Below are positions 1-7,000 of a stretch of DNA of 8,688 nucleotides, one piece after another. A model generated the notes under the pieces. It saw only the letters and a list, made by a program, of their open reading frames with translations, was not told where the DNA came from and did not search any database. The DNA lies in NCBI GenBank assembly GCA_025774615.1, contig JALGVQ010000123.1, forward strand, positions 1 through 8,688, read 5' to 3'. Source of the DNA: a bacterium. Lineage in GTDB: Bacteria > Blakebacterota > Blakebacteria > Blakebacterales > Blakebacteraceae. Numbering within the stretch: position 1 is the first letter of the stretch; every line of letters starts with the position of its first letter. Both the position numbers and the translations under genes were made by a program.

Positions 1-278
1 TCGATTCTCCATATTGTTCCGGATCGATTAGGTGTGCCCACCCAGTATTGATAAATAGGTTCCTGAGGCGAATTTTAGTAGGAAGTTGGAGCTCAATATC
101 AATATCATTTCGTCGATACGATGATACCTCTGCGCAAAGTGCAAGCATCGGACCAGTGAATGCAGCTTCACACTCTGAGAAATTTAATACAATATCCAGA
201 AATCCTCTGACCTTTACGGCCTGGTGAATTGCTGAGAGTAGACGGCGATAATCACCAACTCCTAATTGCCCTTTTATA
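1..278 (-). pseudogene. STAS-like N-terminal domain of a probable ATP-binding regulator, 5' end cut off by an IS (partial)
   Basis: On the minus strand an open frame runs from the IS boundary to the window edge and reads IKGQLGVGDYRRLLSAIHQA, then continues through FLDIVLNFSECEAAFTGPML and LRNLFINTGWAHLIDPEQYG. From memory of the family, this pattern (GDYxxLLxAI, DIVLxFSEC, GPMLALCA, LFxNTxWAHLIDP) is the STAS-like front domain that often precedes a HATPase_c histidine-kinase-type ATPase in bacterial signalling proteins; the ATPase part would lie outside the window. The start codon and first codons are missing here and are found beyond the IS at 1864-1887. Upstream the frame stays open into the IS to a stop near 354, so a weak TTG at 326-328 could give a rewired start, but it has no convincing ribosome binding site. 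Confidence is good for the domain and fair for inactivation. Confidence 0.72.
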
Positions 279-299
279 GAGCCTGTCCAGCAAACCTCC
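279..299. repeat. Left terminal inverted repeat of the IS
   Basis: GAGCCTGTCC, two mismatches, CAAACC, one mismatch, then CC. It matches the complement of the right end at about 18 of 21 positions. The first base marks the outer boundary of the element. Confidence 0.8.
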
Positions 300-345
300 C
301 AGCTGCAAGGTGAGCTGAGGCTCCTCAACCTAATTACTGAATCTC

Positions 346-376
346 CAGCCGATTATAGCCAAGATTCGGGCTTTTT
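346..376 (+). terminator. Weak terminator-like hairpin inside the IS left end
   Basis: On the plus strand AGCCGATT (348-355) can pair imperfectly, with a bulge and one mismatch, with ATTCGGGCT (364-372), and T5 follows at 372-376. It faces transcription entering the IS from the left, antisense to the transposase. Such insulation is known at some IS ends. The stem is short and the call is tentative. Confidence 0.22.
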
Positions 377-417
377 AACTCAAAAAAATGCTGACAGACC
401 GATCCTGAGTACCTTTT

Positions 418-1788
418 CTACCATCCGGCGGTCACCGGCGCATAGCCGGACCGCCACAGCTTGAGGATATTGTGGGTCGTAGACCACAGTGACCACTCCA
501 TCCCCACCTTTTCCCGTCCACGCATCACAAACCGGTTCAATCCTCGATTACTCATCTGTCCGAACACCGGCTCCACGGTCGAGCCACGTTGTCGATAAAC
601 ATCCCGTCCCTGTTTTGTCAGCAGCTTGCGTTCCATCTTGTCCCGGGCAGTTGCATTCCGGGGGATGCGCCCCCGGGGCGGTCCCTGTTCGGCCAGCGCC
701 TTGCGTTGTTTCCAATCCTTCTTTGTCGCGATGAACAGCTCGGTCCGGTTGTCTTCCAATCTGGCGTTCTCTTCACTCCAGTATCCGGCGTCTGCTGACA
801 GCTTCTCGGGACGCTCTCCGGCTTGCTCTTCACACTCATCCAGCATTGGTTCCAGCTGTTTGCAGTCATTCTCATCCTGGGTCACGGCCTGGGCCACGAT
901 CACCTGACTCTGACAGTCCACCACCGCCTGACAGTTGTATCCCTGGACGTAACCCATACGGGTCTTCATGATCCGACTGTCTGGATCGGTGGTGTTGGCC
1001 CTGGCTTCCGGGTTGACCATTTCTTCGGGCGCCCGGGGTTTGCGACCCCGTTTCTTTTTCCCCGTGCGGGCCTCTTCCTTCTCCCGCTCCGCAATCTTCT
1101 GTTCCTGTGCCTGCTGGGCCTCGTCCTCGGTCTCCTCCAGGCGTTGCATGGCCTGTTGCAGCCGCTGCAGGCGTCCCTGGCTGCTCCGCAGTTCCTCGGG
1201 TAGTTCATCCCCCCGGTTCTCTTCTCCGTACAGGGCGTCTTCCTCGGCGTCCACCCGCTCGGCTTCGGCCAGGATCTTCTCCACTTCCGCTTCGAGCGCT
1301 TCCCGGGTCCGGTTCCTGGCCAGGGCCGCGTTGCCGGCCACCTTGCGCCCATCCAGAGCCACACGCCCCATCTTCATCAGTCCCGCTTCCCGGCACAACT
1401 CCAGCACTTCGATGTGCAATCCCTGAATCGCATCCAGGTTGTCTTTGCGAAAATCCGCGATCGTCCGGAAGTCCGGCTGCTGGTTGGCAGAGAGATAGCG
1501 CAGCCCTACGTCGTTCTCCAGTCCCCGCGCGATACGCCGTGAACTCGTAATCCCGTGGCAGTAGGCAAAGATGAGCACCTTGACCATCATCTTCGGATGA
1601 TAAGCTGCCCGTCCCCAGCCATCGGCGCGGTATCGCTCGTAGAAATCCTGCAGACGACCGTTCATGTCCAGCGTTTCCACCACTTCGTCGACGAACCGGG
1701 GCAAACTCTCCTCCGGCACCCATTCGTTGATCGACGGCGGGAGCAGATACAGCTGATCCTGGTCGTAGGGGAGAAAGTTGTATCCCAT
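418..1788 (-). CDS. IS1182-family transposase (DDE)
   Basis: A 456-aa cut-and-paste type transposase that would bind the IS ends and move the element. The N-terminal part (about residues 15-125, with YHPKMMVKVLIFAY and FRTIADFR) matches the DUF772 front domain of IS1182/IS5-like transposases. The catalytic triad is read as D146 in VALDGRKV, D333 in SADAGYW and E406 in STVEPVFGQMSNRG, the last being the usual IS4-like C-terminal signature with RGxxKVxxEWxLxxxxHNxxKL after it. Between the first and second Asp, residues about 160-255 form a very charged, Glu/Gln/Arg-rich probable coiled coil ending in the basic patch KKKRGRK. The ATG at 1788 is preceded by AAAGGAGG with four bases between, a strong ribosome site. 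Length is within the family range and no frameshift is seen. Confidence 0.93.
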   Translation of the reverse strand: MGYNFLPYDQDQLYLLPPSINEWVPEESLPRFVDEVVETLDMNGRLQDFYERYRADGWGRAAYHPKMMVKVLIFAYCHGITSSRRIARGLENDVGLRYLSANQQPDFRTIADFRKDNLDAIQGLHIEVLELCREAGLMKMGRVALDGRKVAGNAALARNRTREALEAEVEKILAEAERVDAEEDALYGEENRGDELPEELRSSQGRLQRLQQAMQRLEETEDEAQQAQEQKIAEREKEEARTGKKKRGRKPRAPEEMVNPEARANTTDPDSRIMKTRMGYVQGYNCQAVVDCQSQVIVAQAVTQDENDCKQLEPMLDECEEQAGERPEKLSADAGYWSEENARLEDNRTELFIATKKDWKQRKALAEQGPPRGRIPRNATARDKMERKLLTKQGRDVYRQRGSTVEPVFGQMSNRGLNRFVMRGREKVGMEWSLWSTTHNILKLWRSGYAPVTAGW

Positions 1789-1842
1789 GGAGCCTCCTTT
1801 TGGTACTACTCCATGGTACGAATAGACTATGTCATCTCAGGA

Positions 1843-1863
1843 GGGGGTTTGTCGGACAGGCTC
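1843..1863. repeat. Right terminal inverted repeat of the IS
   Basis: Read on the minus strand from 1863 it begins GAGCCTGTCC GA CAAACC, matching the left end at about 18 of 21 positions. The transposase ribosome binding site and start lie just inside this end. Confidence 0.8.
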
Positions 1864-1887
1864 AAAAGGTAGTTTATTCATATTCAT
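1864..1887 (-). pseudogene. Severed 5' end of the STAS-like gene
   Basis: On the minus strand this reads ATG AAT ATG AAT AAA CTA CCT TTT and then meets the IS. Joined to the other side of the element (ATA AAA GGG CAA from 277 downward) it gives MNMNKLPF-IKGQLGVGDYRR, a natural N-terminus for the STAS-like domain. GAGG lies seven bases before the ATG at 1887 (minus strand), a plausible ribosome binding site; the ATG at 1881 is an alternative six bases further in. Only eight codons remain on this side. Confidence 0.68.
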
Positions 1888-1935
1888 TATCGGGCCTCAA
1901 TACATCCAATGAAGACATCGTTTATCATAAATTAC

Positions 1936-1970
1936 TGGCGGAGCCTCTGGGGATCTAATCTGTGATCCTC
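1936..1970 (-). pseudogene. Decayed tRNA-like 3' end (tRNA-Ala remnant)
   Basis: On the minus strand the segment ends GATCCCCAGAGGCTCCGCCA. Aligned from the CCA end with the intact tRNA-Ala gene 200 bp away, about 23 of the last 30 bases agree, including a T-arm-like stretch, GGCTCC and the CCA. The T-loop has lost its conserved C (TTAGATC instead of TTCGATC), and the arms no longer pair like a working tRNA. The part upstream (GTCTGAGATACCGGAGG) also faintly resembles the anticodon-arm region with a short deletion. It may be a dead tandem tRNA copy or the scar of an element that integrated at the tRNA 3' end. Confidence 0.4.
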
Positions 1971-2015
1971 CGGTATCTCAGACTTTAATTCTATTGTTAT
2001 TAGCTTGCACTGGTC

Positions 2016-2034
2016 AACAGACCTTCTGTCTGTT
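2016..2034. repeat. Perfect 7-bp hairpin with short T run
   Basis: AACAGAC, loop CTTCT, GTCTGTT, followed by two more T on the plus strand. The stem has only three G-C pairs. It could be a weak plus-strand terminator, but there is no plus-strand gene before it, so its role is unknown. Confidence 0.35.
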
Positions 2035-2163
2035 TTACCTCACTGAGGATCAACAGAAATGGATTGGATCGCGACAACATGCAATTATTGCAGACTGTGT
2101 ATTGACTCGTGAAAAATATATCCTGGCTGTTATTGATATACGTCGCGGATAGTCGAATATATT

Positions 2164-2239
2164 TGGTGGAGCCTAGGGGGATCGAACCCCTGACCTCCTG
2201 ACTGCCAGTCAGGCGCTCTCCCATCTGAGCTAAGGCCCC
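2164..2239 (-). tRNA. tRNA-Ala (anticodon GGC), CCA encoded
   Basis: The 76-nt minus-strand sequence begins GGGGCCTTAGCTCAG and folds as a full cloverleaf. The acceptor stem is GGGGCCT with AGGCTCC, including the G3:U70 wobble pair that is the known identity mark for alanyl-tRNA synthetase. The D arm has GCTC/GAGC, the anticodon stem is CCTGA/TCAGG with loop CTGGCAG (anticodon GGC, reading GCC and GCU), and the T arm is GGGG-TTCGATC-CCCC-like. The discriminator is A and the terminal CCA is encoded. The gene stands alone; the only other tRNA-like sequence nearby is the decayed copy at 1936-1970. Confidence 0.96.
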
Positions 2240-2509
2240 ACGATGTTCCTGCAGATACGATAAGATCGTTGAATGCCTGTTCCGGTCAAGGCGAATGTCC
2301 GCTGCTGCCGCGCACAGTAAGAAAATCCCCTTAAATGTCTCACCTGTGCCCATGTGAACAGGTACCATCAGCGAACGTACTACTTATGCGTACTGAAGAG
2401 GTTATCGCTCTGTACTCGATTCAGGCGGGAAAACGACGTACCATATCATGGTGCCGAACGTGATGTGAAACGTGGGATCGTGGATGCTCAGTCAGTGGAC
2501 GGAGGTCGT
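2240..2509. other. Intergenic region between the tRNA-Ala and the GH99-like lipoprotein gene
   Basis: The frame of the downstream gene is open back to an ATG at 2354, but that extension reads as random, Arg-rich sequence and would bury the lipoprotein signal peptide. The region is therefore treated as non-coding. It should carry divergent promoters for the tRNA (minus) and the lipoprotein (plus). An inverted repeat ACCTGT-N10-ACAGGT (2342-2363) is present and could be an operator or chance. A ribosome binding site GGAGG lies at 2501-2505. Confidence 0.5.
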
Positions 2510-2518
2510 GTGAGCGGA

Positions 2519-3712
2519 ATGAATGGTGGTCGGATAACCCGGATATCTCTCGGGATACTGCTGCTGGTGCTGCTGACGACTTGTGACGGCACCATCACCA
2601 ATGGCGGCGGATTCGGGAACAACAGGAACTGGTCGGGTAATTACCTCAGGATCAAACTGGTTCCCGAACAGCACCCGTTGCTGGGAGAGTATTCCAGCCG
2701 GAACACAGGCATCATCCAGACGCATGTCTCCTGGGCACAGCAGGCAGAGATCGACTTCTTCGCCATCGCCTGGCGTGGATTGGGGAGCTGGGGACATGAA
2801 ACACTGGTGGATTATGTCCTTGAGGAACCGAAGTTCGACGAGATCGAATGGTGCATACTCTATGAGACCCCGACGATTCTGGGGGGAGCTCCAGACGTCT
2901 CTTCCTTCAGCTTCACGCTCGCCGCGCGTGATACGTTCCTGAATCATCTGCTCACCTTCCACGATGAGTTCTTCTCACGCACCAATTACCTCCATATCGA
3001 CGGGAAGCCCGTGGTTATCCTGCGCCAGAGCCGCAAGATCACCGGGGATGCGAGACTGGCCCTGAACGCGATGCGTATCGCTTATTCAGATTCCACGGGA
3101 GGGGAGAGTGTCTATCTCGTGGGAGATGAGGTGATATGGGGAGCTGTAGCGCCTCCCGACAGGAGCAGGATCAGTGCGATGGATGCCATCACCGGCATCG
3201 ATCTGTCCGTGCTGGGAGCCCATGACGGATATCCTGCAGGCACCGGCTTCCTGGAAGATGTCTCATTGCTCTGGCAGGAGTATGCGACCGTCATCAGTGA
3301 ACTGCCCGAAGCGATACCTCTCATCCCGACGGTGTGGCCGGGTTTCAACGACCGGGCCTGGGCAGGTATCACTCATCCGATAATCTCTCGCGAAGTCACG
3401 GGCGGCATCGAGTCCACAGGAGCGACGTACGATCAGATGTGGCTCGTTGCCGGTGCCCAGGCCAGCGATCCGGCAGTGATCCTGCTGAACTCATTCAACG
3501 ACTGGCAGAGGGACACACAGATAGAGGTTCTGGCCGACAACGGAGATGTGAACGGCACAACTTCGCCCACCACCGTGACGAGTGGGATCCGGTACTTCCC
3601 ATACGCCAACCAGTACATAGAAAAAACGGCCCTTAACAAGGGAGAGCTGCTTCTGGGCGCGATTTATGAGATCTGGTACGACAATCAACCGCCTGATGAT
3701 CTGGATTACTGA
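2519..3712 (+). CDS. GH99/GH71-like (endo-mannosidase-type) lipoprotein
   Basis: A 397-aa predicted lipoprotein. After MNGGRITR comes a hydrophobic stretch ending LLTTC, so Cys22 would be lipidated (Thr at -1 is unusual). The body follows the layout I recall for GH99 and related GH71/WbsX proteins: PLLGEYSSRNTGIIQTHVSW and AEIDFFAIAWRG near the front, YLHIDGKPVVIL in the middle, PTVWPGFNDRAW, then SFNDWQRDTQIEV (325-337) where family members have SFNEWHEGTQIE. Family members cut or rearrange alpha-mannose-type linkages with the two glutamates of EWHE; here these are D328 and R331, so ordinary activity is doubtful. The ribosome binding site GGAGG (2501-2505) is 13 bases before this ATG and four before an in-frame GTG at 2510, which may be the true start. 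The gene converges on a small lipoprotein gene with 16 bp between stops. The fold is fairly sure; the substrate is unknown. Confidence 0.78.
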   Translation: MNGGRITRISLGILLLVLLTTCDGTITNGGGFGNNRNWSGNYLRIKLVPEQHPLLGEYSSRNTGIIQTHVSWAQQAEIDFFAIAWRGLGSWGHETLVDYVLEEPKFDEIEWCILYETPTILGGAPDVSSFSFTLAARDTFLNHLLTFHDEFFSRTNYLHIDGKPVVILRQSRKITGDARLALNAMRIAYSDSTGGESVYLVGDEVIWGAVAPPDRSRISAMDAITGIDLSVLGAHDGYPAGTGFLEDVSLLWQEYATVISELPEAIPLIPTVWPGFNDRAWAGITHPIISREVTGGIESTGATYDQMWLVAGAQASDPAVILLNSFNDWQRDTQIEVLADNGDVNGTTSPTTVTSGIRYFPYANQYIEKTALNKGELLLGAIYEIWYDNQPPDDLDY

Positions 3713-3728
3713 GGAAGGCTCGGGGATT

Positions 3729-4046
3729 CTACCTTGATGACGGTTCGGGCCGCACTCCTGTACGACTTTCGATGGTGTCGGAAACAGCCTGGAAGAAGAG
3801 TATCCAGGCGCGGGGATCATCGTGGTACGGCTGAAGCGCCTGTTCATATGAATCCTGTGTATACCCGTACTGCTCGAACACTGAGGTCCGCAGAGAGTCA
3901 GTGGCTGCTTCGCCTTCATCACCCGCCAGGAGCGCCAGGTCGCAGTATATCTGAACCAGCACCTGATCAGATTCTGAAAGCTCAGGAGGACCACTGCAGG
4001 CAGCCAGAAGAGAGAGTAGTGACAGGCAGGCAACCATCTGACGCAT
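3729..4046 (-). CDS. Small lipoprotein, possibly DUF4296-like
   Basis: A 105-aa product. MRQMVACLSLLSLLAACSG is a clear lipoprotein signal with lipobox LAAC and lipidated Cys17; Ser at +2 would allow outer-membrane sorting in the classical rule. The mature part, about 88 residues, looks helical and acidic (ESDQVLVQIYCDLALL, then VFEQYGYTQDSYEQALQPYH and a last helix around WILFFQAVSDTIES). This pattern (a helix with D-L, a YGYT-like turn, a Y-x-x-D-P-like step, a final helix) resembles DUF4296 lipoproteins of Bacteroidota, recalled only loosely. GAAAGG lies about ten bases before the ATG at 4046. The gene is convergent with the glycosidase-like gene and divergent from the peptidase-barrel gene, with about 44 bp to its likely start. 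The opposite strand also stays open across this gene, but the lipobox favours this strand. Function unknown. Confidence 0.7.
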   Translation of the reverse strand: MRQMVACLSLLSLLAACSGPPELSESDQVLVQIYCDLALLAGDEGEAATDSLRTSVFEQYGYTQDSYEQALQPYHDDPRAWILFFQAVSDTIESRTGVRPEPSSR

Positions 4047-4090
4047 CGGTCTATGACCTTTCGTTATACCCGGGCACATATTTCAGTGCA

Positions 4091-7000
4091 GTGTCGGCCG
4101 TTAAAAGCGCCTTTGTCAATGCGTACAGGTCGGTCCAATATCGTTCGGTTCCAGCGCTCTGTGCCATTCTTCTCGCAGTTCTGATGTCAGCAGTGCCAGC
4201 GAAGGGTCAGGACACCTGGTTCGGACAGAACAAGGTTCAGTACAGGAACTTTGTATGGTCGGTGTTCCAGACAGAGCATTTTGATTTCTATTACCATCAG
4301 GGTGGCAAAGAGATCGCTGAATTCGCGGCCGTATCGGCCGAACACGCATATGAGGAACTCAGGTATGAGTTCCACTTCGATCTGAGCCATCGGGTTCCGG
4401 TGATCCTCTACAACTCGCACAACGACTTCCAGCAGACGAATGTAATTCCGAACATTCTCCAGGAGGGTATCGGAGGATTCACCGAGTACCTGAAGCATCG
4501 GGTGGTTGTGCCGTTCCAGGGTTCGTATGAGGATTTCCGGCACGTTCTTCATCACGAGCTCGTGCACGCTGTTTCGATGGCGATGCTCTACGGTACCGGG
4601 ATCGCAGCTCTGATCAACCAGGCACAATCGGGAAGCCTTCCTCTCTGGTTCTCCGAGGGACTGGCTGAATACGGGTCGATGGGGTGGGACATGGAGGCTG
4701 AGACCTTCATGCGGGACGCAGTGATCAGCGAGTATCTGCCTCCGCTCGAGGAGATCTATGGAGGTCTCCTCGCCTATAAGGGTGGACAGGCCTTCTTTCA
4801 TTATCTCGCCGAGACATACGGCCGCAGGCGAATCGGAGAACTTCTGACCAGTCTCCGTCTCCTCGGAAACCTGGACCAGGCGTTCATCATCACCCTTGGC
4901 AGACCGATCGAGGATATTTCGCAAGAGTGGCATCGATACATGAAACGAACCTACTGGCCGCAGATCGAGAACCGTTCACTACCCGATGATTTCGCGGACC
5001 AGCTCACCGATCACCGTGATGATGGCTCTACCTATAACGTTTTTCCCGCTCTGAGCCCGGACGGAGATCGTGTCGCGTTCATTTCGAATCGTCGGCAGTA
5101 CATGGATCTCTACATCCTCTCCACACTGGATGGATCAGTGCTGGCCAGACTGGGCAAGGGAGAGCAGGTAAGCCAGTTCGAGGAGATGCACATCCTTCGA
5201 GGCGGTGTGGCCTGGAGTCCTGATGGCAGCCGGCTGGCAATAGCGGCAAAGGGGGGGATTCGTGACCGGATATACATCATTGATTCCGAGACAGGCAGGA
5301 TAACCCGTGAGATCGATCCCCGAATGGATGGTGTCTTCTCACCAGCCTGGAACAGCGATGGGAGGCGAATCGTTTTTGCCGGGATCACAGAAGGATATTC
5401 AGACCTCTATCTGTACGATCTTGATGATTCCTCTCTCACCCGTCTGACGCATTCCAGAGCCTATGAGAGCTCACCATCCTGGTCATCGGATGGGTCTAAA
5501 CTCGCATTCGTTTCAGATGCTCTCCTGCCGGGTCAGCCGGCTTCTGTGAACGACCTGCCGGTGGCATACGGACCGGAGAACATCTGGGTCCTCGATATCG
5601 ACGCTGAGGTCCGTGAACCGTGGCCGGTAGTGACCGGTCCCTATGCCGACACCTCACCGAACTGGGGCCCGGATGATACCTCGCTCATATTCCTCTCTTA
5701 CCGGTCGGGTATCCGGAACCTCTATGAGAAGAACCTTCAGGATGGTGAGATCAGGCCGCTTACAAATGTGCTGAACAGCATCGAATCGGCCCACTTCTCC
5801 ATTTCCGGTAATCAGCTTGTCTTCAGCGCTCTCAACGGGGCGGGGTATGACATCTTCCTGATGCGGGATCCACGCCACAGTGGCGCGGAAACAGTACCGG
5901 TGCCGACCGGGATGGCTCTCTCCATGGAGCGTGAACGACTCGAGTCTGAGGCTCGAACCGCCTCTCGATCAGAGCAAGTATTGAGCTACACTGCGGCAGA
6001 TTACTCACGTCTCAGGTTCCGGCCGATCGATGCCGGATATGGTCGCAGGAGAACCAGGGCAGGAACAGGAAAGGATGACTTCGAACCGGAACGGGACCTC
6101 GGTTTCGGAGTCGTGGCGAGCAGGGACCGTCCCTATCGTCTGAAGCTGACACCCGATCTCGTTATGGCCAATGCCGGGTATTCCAGCTTCTGGGGAATGG
6201 CCGGGTCATCATACCTCGAGATGAGTGATATCCTCGGAAATCATCAGCTCTCGATGATGGTCAGTCTCTGGTCCACACTCGACAACTCCAATTACCAGTT
6301 CACCTACCGCAATCTCGGGCGGCGCTGGAACTTCGGAATATCATTCTTCTGGTACAATTATTTCTATCTGCCCGATCGGGACACCCGGGCGATCTATGGT
6401 GATCGCACCGCCGGGGCGATGGCGCTCATGTCATATCCCTTCAGCCGGTTCCTGCGGCTTGATCTTGAAGTATCCTATATCGGGATTTTCAGGAAGATAT
6501 ATCTGACCGGCCCGGCAGAACGGTCACGCCGTCAGGTGTTCCTGCCGAAAGCCAGCTTAGTCGGTGACAATACCATTCCGGGGTATACGGGATATATCAA
6601 TGGCAGAAGGTACAAGATAAGCCTCTCGCACAGTCCACCCGGGCTAGATCATTCACTGAGGTTCACTACGCTCGAGGCGGATCACCGCACATACCTCAGG
6701 GTGGGGCGTGAAGAGAACATAGTGCTTCGATTTGCAGGTGGAGCGAGTTTCGGCCGACATCCTCAGCAGTTCTTCCTCGGCGGCAATGGATTCTGGTGGG
6801 GGCCCCGGTATACTTCCGGCGATCTGTACGAGATCGACAACATGTATTTTTCTACCTTCCAGGCACCTTTGCGCGGTTTCGATTTCTATGAATTCTCCGG
6901 GGATCGTTTTCTCCTTTCCAACATCGAGTTCCGCTTTCCCATGGTGAAAGTCCTCTCCCTGGGATGGCCTCTTCAGGTGATGATCAGGAACATCCAGGGA

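Larger units (their letters stand above)
279..1863 (-). mobile_element. IS1182-type insertion sequence, about 1585 bp, complete
   Basis: The two ends carry inverted repeats that both begin GAGCCTGTCC (279-288, and the complement of 1854-1863). They enclose a single intact transposase of the IS1182 group on the minus strand. The size fits the family. Flanks are CCTTTTATA on the left (270-278) and AAAAGG on the right (1864-1869). Removing the IS gives the perfect palindrome CCTTTTATAAAAGG and restores the reading frame of the interrupted gene, if one extra base is assigned to the element or counted as a one-base duplication. No longer target duplication is visible. The 117 bases between the transposase stop and the left end carry no gene. 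The element looks recent, because the transposase and both ends are intact. Confidence 0.85.
1888..2163. other. Non-coding stretch upstream of the disrupted gene
   Basis: No convincing gene is seen on either strand. The sequence is more AT-rich than the flanking genes. It holds the decayed tRNA-like 3' end (1936-1970), a small hairpin (2016-2034), and presumably the promoter of the interrupted STAS-like gene. Just after the tRNA-Ala 3' end, AAATATAT on the minus strand could pair at long range with ATATATTTTT, a weak candidate for tRNA termination. Confidence 0.5.

Noticed and set aside
618-1723. Several long open frames on both strands overlapping the transposase
   Set aside because: They are shadows of the GC-rich transposase gene with low-complexity Arg/Pro/Ser translations.
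2257-2289. Minus-strand promoter for the tRNA (TTGACC and TATCGT)
   Set aside because: The spacer is 21 bases, too long for a standard promoter, and the lineage's promoter consensus is unknown.
2000-2368. Minus-strand 122-codon open frame
   Set aside because: It runs straight through the tRNA-Ala gene and the product resembles no family; it is a chance frame.
2354-2509. N-terminal extension of the GH99-like lipoprotein from ATG 2354
   Set aside because: The extension looks random and would hide the signal peptide; GGAGG at 2501-2505 supports a start at 2510 or 2519.
3734-4090. N-terminal extension of the peptidase-barrel protein by about 119 residues
   Set aside because: It lies antisense to a gene with a clear lipoprotein signal, reads as Arg/Pro/His-rich non-family sequence, and would bury an obvious signal peptide.
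4187-4933. Minus-strand 248-codon open frame inside the peptidase domain
   Set aside because: The opposite strand carries the recognisable signal peptide and HELVH domain; this frame has no family motif.
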